Assembly: GCF_907164915.1 (NCBI RefSeq)
Contig: NC_061870.1
Location: 22,667,348 to 22,731,347 of the forward strand
Origin: Impatiens glandulifera
Lineage: Eukaryota > Streptophyta > Magnoliopsida > Ericales > Balsaminaceae
DNA length: 64,000 nucleotides
Direction of reading: 5' to 3'
Shown: positions 11,044 through 19,948 of the stretch, one piece after another
Layout of the letters: every line of letters begins with the position of its first letter
Position numbering within the stretch: position 1 is the stretch's first letter
Notes under the pieces: generated by a model
What the model saw: only the letters and a program-made list of their open reading frames with translations
Told to the model about the DNA's origin: nothing
Databases searched by the model: none
Position numbers and translations under genes: made by a program

Positions 11044-12460
11044 ATGATAAAAGATGAGGACGATTCCAAGGTGGGAGTAGAAGTGTCCAAAGAAGTCCAA
11101 GAAGTGTTGGAGGAGTTCAAAGACACGATGCCTAATGAACTCCCAAGGAAATTACCTCCAAAACGGGACGTGGACCATAAAATTGAGTTAGTGACAGACG
11201 CATTGCCACCATCTCGCACGCCCTATATAATGGCACCTTTCGAGCTAAAGGAGTTGCATAAACAATTGAAATAGTTGCTTGATGCGGGAATGATCCAGCC
11301 ATCCAAATCGCCCTACGGTGCTCCGGTGCTAATCCAAAAGAAGCACGATGGGTCATTGAGGATGTGTGTAGATTACCGGGCATTGAACAAGTTGACCGTT
11401 CGAAACAAGTATCCGATCCCGATTGTTGGTGAGTTATTCGATCAACTTGGAGGAGTCAAGTGGTTCTCAAAGATCGACTTACAGTCCAGATATTGGCAAG
11501 TGAGGATTGTAAAAGGGGATGAGACTTAGTCCACCATGGTTACGAGGTGTGGATCTTATGAATTTCTTGTCATGCCTTTTGGTCTAACAAATGCACCAGC
11601 CACATTCTACACCCTTATGAACAAGGTCTTCCACCCTTACTTAGATAAGTTTGTGATAGTTTACCTTGACGATATTGTCGTATACTCGTCCACCTTGCAT
11701 GAGCATGTGGAGTATTTGAGATTGGTTCTCCAAACCTTGCGAGAGAATGAGTTATACGCCAAATGGGAGAAGTGCTTGTTTGCCCAAGATCAAGTGATGT
11801 TTTTTTGTCATCGAGTGAAGTCAGGGTGTATTATGATGGATGAGGTCAAGGTCAAAGCCATTAAAGAATGGGAAGCGCCTAAAACCGTACCTCAACTTCG
11901 TTCATTCCTTGGTTTAGTGAATTACTACCGCAAGTTCGTCATAGGGTACTCAAAAATAGTCGGTCCCTTGACCGACCTTTTGAAGAAAGATCAATCATGG
12001 AGGTGGGATGAAAAGTGTGTGGAAGCCTTCGAGGGACTCAAGGCCAAAGTCACCAAACAACCGGTGTTAGCACTGCTGGACCATACCAGAGAGTACGAGG
12101 TGCAGACCGATGCATCTGACTTTGACATTGGAGGTGTGTTGATGTAAGAGGGGCACCCTATTGCATACGAAAGCCGAAAGTTAAACGATACGGAACGACA
12201 ATACACGGTCCATGAGAAAGATATGACGACAGTTGTGCATTGCTTACGTACATGGAGGCACTATTTGCTTGGAAGAAGATTCATGGTACATACCGACAAC
12301 GTAGCCACTAGCTACTTCCAAATGCAAAAGAAGTTAACTCCTAAGCAAGATAAGTGGCAAGAATTCTTAGCCGAGTTTGATTACACATTGGAGTACAAGG
12401 CGGGAGTTACCAATCGTGTAGCCGACGCTTTAAGCCGTAAGGCGGAGTTGGCCGCCATTA
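11044..12460 (+). pseudogene. Gypsy reverse transcriptase and RNase H, unit 1
   Basis: RT: KLPPKRDVDHKIELV leads to [42 protein letters not shown] and the catalytic YLDD (11662-11673). RNase H: QTDASDFDIGGVL, HTDNVATSYF and VADALSRK. Internal stops at 11272, 11527 and 12145 break it. The catalytic motifs survive although the frame does not, as expected for an old silent copy. Confidence 0.9.
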
Positions 12461-12599
12461 GTCAACCAGAGACCAACATAAGGGAACGCATACGGAATGG
12501 CCTAGAGAAGGACCCCAATGCGCTAAGACTCATGGAGTTTTCTCAAAGCGGAAAGACTCAAAGATTTTGGGTCGACGACGAATTACTCCTAACTAAAGG

Positions 12600-13945
12600 A
12601 AACCGTGTGTTCGTACCCAAGTGGGGATGTTTGCGTCACGACGTCTTGAAGGAGAGTCATGATTCAAAATGGGCGGGTCACCCAGAAATGCACGGCACCA
12701 TGGCGTTGATGGAGGAATCATATTATTGGCCCAAAATGTGGGATGATGTGGAAGCTTATGTACGGACTTGTCTTAATTGCCAACAAGACAAGATCAAACA
12801 ACATCAACCAGGCGGTTTGCTCCAACCATTATCAGTGTCGGAACATCCATTCGAAAGAATCTCGATGGATTACATCACAACACTACCCAAGTCCGATGGG
12901 TACGGGTCGATCATAGTGGTGGTTGATCATTTTTCCAAGTATGGAACTTTTATTCCGGCACCATCCGACATCATGGCTGTCGATACAACCAAGTTGTTCT
13001 TGAAACACATTGTGAAGCATTGGGGAGTACCAAAGACGATCGTCAACGATAGATATCATCGCTTCACTAGGAAATTTTGGTCGGAGTTGTTCAAGTTGAT
13101 GGGCACTAATTTAGAATTCTCAACCAGCGTCCATCCACAAACCGATGGATAGACAGAAAAGGTCAATGCCTTGCTATAATTATATCTAAGACACTACGTG
13201 AGCGCCAACCAAAAGGACTAGCGCAGACTTCTGAATACGACATAGTTCTCATATAATTTTCAAAAAAACGAATCAACTGGGCGCAGTCCGTTCGAACTAG
13301 CGACAGGGAGGCAACCAACGACTCCGCAAAGTTTGGCGACCAGTTATGTAGATCAAAGCCCGTCCGCCTATACATTTGCCAAATCCTTAGGAGAGGAGAA
13401 AGATCTTGCTCGAGCGTCTTTAAATAAGGCCGCCAAGAAGATGAAGAAGTGGGCGAACCTAAAAAGGCGTGCAGTTGAATTCGATGTGGGAACAAAGTAA
13501 TGGTGAAGTTTTTTCCACAACAATTCAAGTCTCTACGATCTGTGCACAAGGGGCTTGTACGTAGATATGAAGGACCATTTATAATCGAGGGGCGCGTGGG
13601 AAAGGTCGCATATCGATTGGAGTTGCCACCCAAACTAAAGATCCATCCGGTATTCCACGTAAGTAAACTTAAACTATTTCACGAGGATACAGAGAATGTA
13701 GAGAGGGGACAATCCAATCGAGCGGCAACGGTCGTCACGACATCCTTCGATAAGGATATCACGGAAATTATATCTCATAGAGTGATTAGAAGAAGGGGTG
13801 TACCCCCTTCCGTCGAATACTTTGTACGATGGAAAGACCTTCCCGATGCCGAGAATAGCTAGGAAAAAGAAGACCATTTGTGGCCATTCAAGCAGAAGAT
13901 CGAAGAATACCGGTCCAAAGTCGAGCCGAGGGCGGCCACAACTTA
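12600..13945 (+). pseudogene. Gypsy integrase with C-terminal chromodomain, unit 1
   Basis: The zinc-binding His/Cys region (HDVLKESHDSKWAGH ... CLNCQQDK) is followed by the DDE core: ISMDYITTLPKSDGYGS, then IVNDRYHRF, then HPQTDG-stop-TEKVN, so the Glu lies after an in-frame TAG at 13150. The C-terminal GPFII...LPPKLKIHPVFHVSKLK and a chromodomain (EYFVRWKDLPDAENS) follow. A 1-base loss in a G run near 13488 shifts the frame relative to unit 2, and a TAG at about 13860 replaces the Trp codon present in unit 2. Confidence 0.9.
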
Positions 13946-13957
13946 GGTGGGGGAGTA
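13945..13957 (+). other. Polypurine tract
   Basis: AGGTGGGGGAGTA lies directly before the 3' LTR and is also conserved before 46036. Confidence 0.85.
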
Positions 13958-14383
13958 TGTCACAGCCCATTTGTGGGAGGGCCCAATCAAGAGGAGTAGA
14001 GGTCCATCAAAGTCATGGCCCAATCCAAGAAGGGAGAAGAGTGGAGGAACAACCAAACAAGACTTAACCAAACCATACTCAATCTTAATGTCTTGTCCAC
14101 ATTCCATCTATTACCAAAACCACATTCAATCTATCTCCTTGCCCACACTCAACCTATCCGTCATTAATGCATTTAATGCTTTACTTGTAATTTACACAAT
14201 CTCCTTTAAATACATGTAGTCATACCTTGTAAATAGTTGATGTTGAATAGAATCTTATTCTCAAGCTTTGTTTCTCTCTCTAAGTATTCTTACATTGAAT
14301 TTTCTTGTTTCAAAAAGTCTTACTAAGTTATAATCTATTCGATCTAACTTAGTGCCACATAGATCTAATTTTATCCCATGACA
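13958..14383 (+). repeat. Gypsy 3' LTR, unit 1
   Basis: Starts TGTCACAGCCC and ends CCCATGACA. Both termini carry transitions that break the perfect inverted repeat seen in the 5' LTR. Confidence 0.95.
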
Positions 14384-16980
14384 TAAGAGAAAGCAGACAG
14401 AGACAACTTCAATACATTAAATAGAAACTTTTGTGGGCCTACTAGACAAGAGAGAGTTGGTTAGACCGCATAATGCAAACATGACAAATGCACATCTTTA
14501 TATTGTACAATTGTCGTCTTGTATGTAGTAATTACCATAAAAGAGCCCCGAATGCTAAGGGCGGATGAGCGGTAATACAAGATCGAAAGGAATGTATTGG
14601 AAGGTCAACCAGAGCTACTTTGTTTAGTGCAATAGGAAATAATTTTCTAAGGTCAATATGTGGACATGCCTTGGGCTAGCTCCATTCATAGTTCACCTAC
14701 GAGGCAATATGATTAACACCGGGAGCTGTAGTATGAGTTTAGCTATTGTCGATTAAAAACGGCCCAAGACCTCTCCCCACAGGCCCCCAAAATTAATCAT
14801 TCCTTCAAAACAAATGATAATGATGAATTCAGATCTAGATCTAGATCTAAAACTCAAATTACTGTTTTAAATAGTTTGCGCAAGAAAAATCATTAGTTGA
14901 ACGACTTTTATGGAAGGTCTAGAAACTGAAAGCATGACCGAGGCAATCAAGGGCCTTCCCTTCCTCAAACTTTGGTTGAGATTTTCAAACTTGAGATGCT
15001 CCAGGTTAGACCTTTGAAGAATAAAGTTGCCTTTACCGAGAGAGATAAAAGAACTCCGACATTGATTTGTGCGCCTTCTAAATAAGGAATTCAACCTGCG
15101 AAAAGAGTACATTATCTGGGTTTCATACAATCCCTTCCCACTTGTGAGCATTCGAATAAATGAGTAGATCTGGCTTGAGGCAACGAAATCATCTCACTCA
15201 TGAAATGAAAATCTTGATACACTTGACTTTTTGATAAAAAGAGCTTAGACAAGCCTTGTGCCAGATGATGACCAAGCTACTTATATAAGAGAGTGACCCG
15301 CCCCAAGTGAATATGAAAAAACAAAGTTTTCTTACGCCCACAGACCAATTTATGATGTCTTCGTTGCTAACTTTCGTCAAGTAGGCCCCATGAATTGGCC
15401 AAGATCTGATTCGGCTAATGATACCTCGATCCTGAAGCCTTCGGAGTATCTTTTTTATAGGCGCATTTATTTGTATGGGAATTCTTTTCTAATAGATTTC
15501 ACTTAGTGTTCCCCTACTTCCCCCGCCACCTTCCGACGTGCTCTGGTATATAGTGATAACTTCCGGGCATGAGTGCCCCATCGTGAGACTGTTTGTTGAA
15601 CGTCTGTTGGCAAAGAGATTCAATTGAATAACCTTAGGTTGTAAGCCTATACTCATTATAATACAGAATAAGAAGTAGGTTGACGCTTTATTGCTTATTT
15701 GTCACTCGTTATTGTTAATTTATAGCGGGTTCCACCTATATGGAAAATGACACAAACCTTATTTCAATCTTATCGAATGCCCAAAATCAGAACATTCATA
15801 TCCACTATATTTCCTTAGATAGGCTATAAAAAATAAGGTCTTAAGTAAAAAGAAAGACTTAGAACAGTCACTTTCGAAAGTCCCATAATCATTAATTTAT
15901 TTAGGAAGAAAGAAAAGAGAATAGACTAATCATTGGAATAGTAGCGTCTACGAGCCTCCCGCTTCGGTACCATATACTTTTTTACCAGTTGACATGTCAA
16001 TCCTTTGCGTAGCTAGAACTCACACAAACAAAAATGAGACTCTAAATCATTAATTCTTTTGTCTTTCCGATCTAATTCTTCCCGAAGACATTTCATTTCA
16101 TATGTTCGTATCATATTTTCTCTACCAGCGTAGTTTGTAACATTCAATGGCGTTGCGCCACAAGAAACGAAAAACTAATACTATATATAGTCATGGATGC
16201 TCATCTAGAAACTAAAGCAAAGTTTCATCCCGCTTGGATAGCGAAGTAAACACCTGAGCAAACCTACATTCTCTTGTCCTGCTAACTCTGTTTCTAATAG
16301 GGCCGCATACCACATAATATTAAGTCCAAGATCGATTTTATCTCTGGAATGGCATTAGCTAGAGAGAAGGATCAAAGATCAAACTTACTATTAGGAATCT
16401 AGTGTCTGTATTAATTTCATACTGCGCAGAATCTCAATAACCAATTTTCCATTTTTTATTATTAAAGTTTTAGGTGCTACTTTTGGTACTACTCTTATTT
16501 TACACAATCCAAGAACTTCCATAACGTTAAAAAATCATTGCATGGAGTGACACATTAGCAAAACCGATAGAAAACTCAGTTTTAAAGTAAAGCAGCTATA
16601 TAGTTGATTGACTAGCTTAGTAATTTTAAACTTAAATAGTTCAAAAACAACTCGAAACCTAAAGAGAAGAGATGTATGAAGTCTGGCTAAGAAATTTACA
16701 TACAAGACCTTGATGTCGCATTCACAGGATCTTATTTCAGACGTCATGGCTTGGAGCTTAATCTCGATCTAAATTTAGACATTAAGTGTCCGGTCTTCAA
16801 TTGATGTCTTGATCAAGTAATTAAGAGATGAGACTATAGTCATATTTCTTGTTAGGCATATTAACCAATCAATAAAAGAATATGAAACATACGAGAAAAG
16901 GTTAGGACAATGAAGTATGTGAAGTGGTTGAATTTTCAAGTTGTTCCAACCACAAATAGATTGAATTCCAAGAGCCAAAT
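14384..16980. other. GC-richer block without recognisable genes, unit 1
   Basis: About 2.6 kb is clearly richer in G and C than its surroundings and lacks microsatellites. Only short ORFs occur (for example minus strand 15151-14867 and 16747-16535), and none resembles a known protein. The composition and the mix of CCCCGCC and GGGCGGATGAGCGG-type stretches suggest organelle-derived DNA or an old gene relic; neither was identified. The same block is at 46462-48900 plus 54963-55140. Confidence 0.3.
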
Positions 16981-18007
16981 GTATTCTCTACCGTTGTAGG
17001 TCCTTCTATTGTAGCTAAAACGACGTCTTTTTATTTTTTGTTTTATTGCGGCACAAAAGAATAAGAAGTTATATTTTGTATTTATCTCAGTATTTATAAT
17101 GATTTTTAAATATTAATTATAAAATAAATAAATTAAGTGGATATAACGAAGATTTCTCCTTTGACTATTTATGCGGTTTGCGAATAAGCATGTCATTTTA
17201 GTCCCGACGGGTCGGGGACTCGAAGGAACCGAACCGATTGGTTCAGGTAATTTGTTAGCTTTTCGGTTTTGGGTAATTTCGGGTCGAAACCGATTGGTTC
17301 CGGTTCGATTTCGGGTACCCGAAAAAACAATTCGTTTTTTTTAAATATTTTTTTAAATGTCTCTCTTTTTTTTTATTATTGATTTCATTTGATTCAGTTT
17401 CATTTATTATTAATTTTTTTTTATAATACAACATTTTTAATTTTTTTTATCTTCAATTATGCAATAAAATGACTGAACCAAAATGGAGATATGAGAGGGA
17501 ATAAAAGAAGAGGTAAAAGAAAGATAATTAGCCATTAGACAGAGAATTAATTTTTATTATTAACATTAATTTTTTTATAAATATTAATTTTTAATATTAA
17601 TATTTGTTTTTCTTATAAATATTATTTATTTTTATATGTTATAATTTAGGACGGTTTATTTTATTTTAATAAATATAATATTTTAAATTTTTTATTAAAT
17701 AATTTTTAAAATTTAATATAAATTGATTTGTTTTTATGTATTATTAAATATTTTAAAATTAAGTTAAAAAGTTAAAATTTTATTAAATTGATTAAATTAT
17801 GTTCAACTAATAAAAACATCTTAAAAAAAATAAATGTTCAAAAATATATTAAAGTAATTAAATGAGTAAAAATAATCGGATAAATTAAGTGTCCATTTTT
17901 TCTCGATTTTTTGGGCAATTTCGGATCCGGTTGAAATTTTAAACCCGGAAATTTGCCATATCTATTTGCCCGTTAAACCCGGCAAATTCCCAAGTAGCCA
18001 AGAAAAC
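16981..18007. other. AT-rich spacer upstream of the snoRNA locus
   Basis: The spacer has a short patch at 17200-17330 with repeated GAACCGA/TTCGGTT and GGTTCGG motifs, then poly-A/T-rich DNA. No gene is seen. Unit 2 has the same at 55200-56145. Confidence 0.5.
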
Positions 18008-18057
18008 AAACCCTAGCAAAAAGAAGGTGAAAACCTAATTTTGAGCTCCCTATATAA
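18008..18057 (+). promoter_or_regulatory. snoRNA polycistron promoter (telo-box and TATA), unit 1
   Basis: The telo-box AAACCCTA is at 18008-18015 and the TATA box TATATAA at 18051-18057. Telo-boxes upstream of a TATA box are typical of plant snoRNA and ribosomal-protein genes. A second telo-box just downstream has decayed to AAACCTAA here but is intact in unit 2 (56169-56176). Transcription would start near 18085. Confidence 0.75.
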
Positions 18058-18137
18058 TCACGCTATACCTGATCTCCAAATACGCACGATCGATAATAGT
18101 AGAGAGATCATCTTCTCACTTCTCGCCTACGTTTAAG

Positions 18138-18163
18138 ATGAGTTCTTTGTCTAATTTGTAAGT
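18138..18163 (+). other. Possible first-exon end with 5' splice site
   Basis: A short ATG-led stretch (ATGAGTTCTTTG) runs into GTAAGT at 18158-18163, a consensus plant donor. It may mark a short leader exon of the snoRNA host transcript, but the reading frame is too short to be called a gene. Unit 2 lacks these bases. Confidence 0.4.
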
Positions 18164-18185
18164 ATTATTTATGCTTGTGAAGATT

Positions 18186-18268
18186 GGACTGTGATGATTA
18201 ATCACAATAGGTCTCGTTCGTCGTAATGGTTAATATTCCTTGACGAAAATCTACTGTTTACTGAGTCC
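18186..18268 (+). ncRNA. U30: Box C/D snoRNA, U30-like (copy 1, unit 1)
   Basis: The terminal stem GGAC/GTCC encloses C box GTGATGA (18191-18197) and D box CTGA (18261-18264). The C' box is TTGACGA (18240-18246). The guide GGTCTCGTTCGT (18210-18221) is complementary to plant 18S rRNA ACGAACGAGACC and extends one more base upstream. With CGTA (18222-18225) as D' box, the +5 rule selects the second A of CGAACG, the nucleotide methylated by U30 (human 18S A1383). First member of a polycistronic cluster. Confidence 0.88.
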
Positions 18269-18316
18269 TTTCTCACATCTTCTCCCATTTCTTGCCCCTT
18301 ATTCATTTTCATTCTA

Positions 18317-18399
18317 TGGCCAATGATTAAATTTATTTAATTGACAAGCATATGTCTGAATTTTCATTTGTTGATACATTAATCTTCTCTATGAGGCCA
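18317..18399 (+). ncRNA. U27: Box C/D snoRNA, U27-like (unit 1)
   Basis: The guide GACAAGCATATG (18343-18354) is complementary to 18S CATATGCTTGTC, and one base later stands the D' box CTGA (18356-18359). The +5 rule gives A28 of 18S, the known U27 target. The terminal stem is TGGCC/GGCCA. The C box ATGATTA (18323-18329) and the terminal D box (ATGA just before GGCC) are each one base off consensus, so activity is likely but not certain. Confidence 0.82.
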
Positions 18400-18532
18400 A
18401 TTTTATAATTTCTTCAATCTTTCTGCTTGATTCAATAAATTTTGATCTTTAATTAGGGTATCTCCCCCCTTTGTTTTAAATTAAAGCTGTCACCTTTAAT
18501 CCTTTGAAAGGTTGTAGATTTTTTATGAAGTT

Positions 18533-18625
18533 GGGACTATGACGATTACATAATTGGTCTCGTTCGTCGTAATGGCTTTGCCTTGACGACAATTCTGATA
18601 TATCACCACCCATAAACTGAGTCCC
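18533..18625 (+). ncRNA. U30: Box C/D snoRNA, U30-like (copy 2, unit 1)
   Basis: The stem GGGACT/AGTCCC encloses C box ATGACGA (18539-18545, one base off consensus) and D box CTGA (18617-18620). The same 12-base 18S guide lies at 18556-18567, followed by CGTA and C' TTGACGA (18583-18589). The half between C' and D is unlike copy 1, so only the 18S A1383-type guide is under visible constraint. Confidence 0.85.
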
Positions 18626-18690
18626 ATTTCGAATTGTCTCTAAATGACAAATCTTTGTTTTTATCTTAATTTTTCTTTGTTTTCTACTGT

Positions 18691-18757
18691 ATGGGCAATG
18701 ATCAATCTTATTAAAAAGGCTACCTGTTATGGTTTAACTGTTAAATCTATGTTTTTG
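18691..18757 (+). ncRNA. Possible snoRNA remnant between U30 and U16
   Basis: ATGGGCAATGATCA resembles the 5' end of the U27-like gene, and GGCAA/TTGCC could close a stem. No U27 guide or CTGA box is present. ACCTGTTAT (about 18722-18730) is complementary to 9 bases of 18S (ATAACAGGT), the U25 target area, but a 9-base match can be chance. Confidence 0.25.
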
Positions 18758-18835
18758 TTGCCTATGATGAATGAAAATAGTATTTACAGTATGAACTTCA
18801 TGATTACTACAATACTGCCTTCCTTCTGAGTCTCT
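18758..18835 (+). ncRNA. U16: Box C/D snoRNA, U16-like (unit 1)
   Basis: C box ATGATGA (18764-18770), a C'-like ATGATTA (18800-18806) and D box CTGA (18826-18829). Directly before D, the guide CTGCCTTCCTT (18815-18825) is complementary to 18S AAGGAAGGCAG. The +5 rule selects the third A of AAGGAAGG, the U16 target (human 18S A484). The terminal stem is weak. The open frame seen across this site is incidental. Confidence 0.82.
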
Positions 18836-18892
18836 TGGTTGTTTTCTACTTTCTGTAATTTTGTTATTGGTTTTCATTTGGATTGTTACTTG

Positions 18893-19015
18893 GGGATTGG
18901 ATGATGATTGTGCACATAGTTCTTCTTGAAGACATTCTTGAGTTTATTCTCAGGAAAATGATTTTTAAGATTTTATTTGTGCGTATAGCAAGATTCCTTT
19001 CTGCTTGAGTAATCT
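18893..19015 (+). ncRNA. Degenerate copy of the dual-guide 25S snoRNA (unit 1)
   Basis: C box ATGATGA (18901-18907) is followed by ATTGTGCACATAGTTC, homologous to the start of the 19111 snoRNA. The guide is reduced to CATAGTTC, the second guide is lost, and no stem or proper D box is found. Interpreted as a pseudogene from tandem duplication. Confidence 0.5.
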
Positions 19016-19110
19016 CTTGATACAGCAATAGAGATCTGCTCCAATGTAACTGGATTACATTTCTATATTTTAAATTTGATTTTTTTACTGTTAAAAAGAG
19101 ATTTATGTTG

Positions 19111-19208
19111 ATGGGTCAAATGATGATTGTAAATGCATAGTTCAGATGAAAAAATCTTTATGATTAATTTAATCTCAAATAGTCTTTCGCTCCTATCTGA
19201 TGACCCAT
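19111..19208 (+). ncRNA. Box C/D snoRNA with two 25S rRNA guides (unit 1)
   Basis: A perfect 8-bp terminal stem ATGGGTCA/TGACCCAT encloses C box ATGATGA (19120-19126) and D box CTGA (19197-19200). The guide before D, AGTCTTTCGCTCCTAT (19181-19196), pairs with 25S AUAGGGGCGAAAGACU over 16 positions with one G-U. The +5 rule points to the second G of the G run. The upstream guide GCATAGTTCA (19135-19144), before a degenerate D' (ATGA), matches 25S UGAACUAUGC and selects the A methylated by U18 (yeast A649). Both guides are unchanged in unit 2. I cannot name the family for the second guide. Confidence 0.85.
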
Positions 19209-19457
19209 TCTTCTTTTTAAAGTTGGTTCTTTGTCTCTTTCAACTACCCAAGAACACAAATTCTAGAGAAGAGAACTGGAAAACCATGATCTTGGAATCA
19301 TGATAAACCTTATCACACTATCCACGTGATGAATAAGTAAGGTCATTTTCTGATTTTGCCTACCATTTGATTACTAAAGTGTTTTTTTTTACAATGTTAG
19401 CCTATTGTGATGTTTTATGGTTAGATTATTTTATGAATTTACTATTTTTGTGAAGGT

Positions 19458-19543
19458 GGGACTGTGATGAATACACAATATAGGTCTCGTTCGTCGTAAT
19501 GGCAAATTTGCCTTGACGAAATTTCTTCTATTAACTGAGTCCT
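19458..19543 (+). ncRNA. U30: Box C/D snoRNA, U30-like (copy 3, unit 1)
   Basis: The stem GGAC/GTCC, C box GTGATGA (19464-19470), 18S guide (19483-19494), CGTA, C' TTGACGA (19513-19519) and D CTGA (19535-19538) are all intact. A small hairpin (GGCAAATTTGCC) lies between D' and C'. It has no counterpart in unit 2, where this part of the cluster is deleted. Confidence 0.87.
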
Positions 19544-19593
19544 ATTTCACATTGTCTAATATTTTTATTGTTTTCTCATTGTTGAAGATATTA

Positions 19594-19676
19594 TGGCCTA
19601 TGATAAATTTCATTTAATTGACAAGCATATGTCTGAATTTACACATGTTGATAGATTAATTTTCTCTTTGAGGCCA
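19594..19676 (+). ncRNA. U27: Box C/D snoRNA, U27-like (copy 2, unit 1)
   Basis: The guide GACAAGCATATG (19620-19631) and D' CTGA (19633-19636) are intact. The C box is ATGATAA (19600-19606), the terminal D is TTGA and the stem GGCC/GGCC closes it. It is missing from unit 2. Confidence 0.75.
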
Positions 19677-19877
19677 ATTTCCTAATTTCTTCAATGTATC
19701 TCCATGATTCAATGAATTTTGATCTTGAGCTTTAGAATTTTTATTTAAATAGTCTGAACAAGCTTTATCGATTCTGAAATTAGAGTATCTTCCACCTTTG
19801 CTTTAAATTAAAGGTGTACCCATTAATCCTTCCTTTGAAACTTGTAGATTTTTTATGAAGTTGGGTTTATGTTTTTG

Positions 19878-19948
19878 TTATCCATGATGAATGAAAATAG
19901 TATTTTCAGTATGAACTTCATGATTACTACAATACTCTTCTGACTATC
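19878..19948 (+). pseudogene. U16-like snoRNA pseudogene (unit 1)
   Basis: C box ATGATGA (19884-19890) and D box CTGA (19940-19943) remain, but the guide has shrunk from CTGCCTTCCTT to CTCTT, so pairing to 18S is lost. The U30-like copy expected before it is also deleted. The same damaged form stands at 57695 in unit 2, so the loss predates the large duplication. Confidence 0.7.

Larger units (their letters stand above)
8868..14383 (+). mobile_element. Ty3/Gypsy chromovirus, unit 1, full-length but decayed
   Basis: A 5516-bp element with two LTRs (TGTCACG...CGTGACA at the 5' LTR), an iMet PBS, gag, protease, RT, RNase H, integrase, chromodomain and a polypurine tract, in the Ty3/Gypsy order. 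The 4-bp flank TAAG is present on both sides (8864-8867 and 14384-14387). The two LTRs differ at about two dozen positions of 427 by hand count, many of them C/T or G/A. Several stops and at least two frameshifts make it non-functional. RT wording such as GSYEFLVMPFGLTNAPATF suggests a Galadriel/Reina-like chromovirus; the exact lineage was not tested. Confidence 0.95.

Noticed and set aside
14867..15151. 94-codon minus-strand ORF in the GC-richer block
   Set aside because: No recognisable domain, and the unit 2 copy has a shortened frame; not called as a gene.
17190..17345. Possible coding remnant with NR/PEP-rich frame (also minus strand 55476-55267)
   Set aside because: Arises from repeated GGTTCGG/GAACCGA motifs; no domain is recognisable.
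18644..18829. 61-codon ORF conserved in unit 2 (56750-56935)
   Set aside because: It ends exactly in the D box of the U16-like snoRNA; conservation is explained by the RNA and by segment duplication.
19208..19340. Possible H/ACA snoRNA (AGTTG/CAACT hairpin, AGAACA, CATGAT hairpin, ACA)
   Set aside because: The second hairpin does not sit correctly between box H and ACA, and unit 2 has an insertion that disrupts the first.
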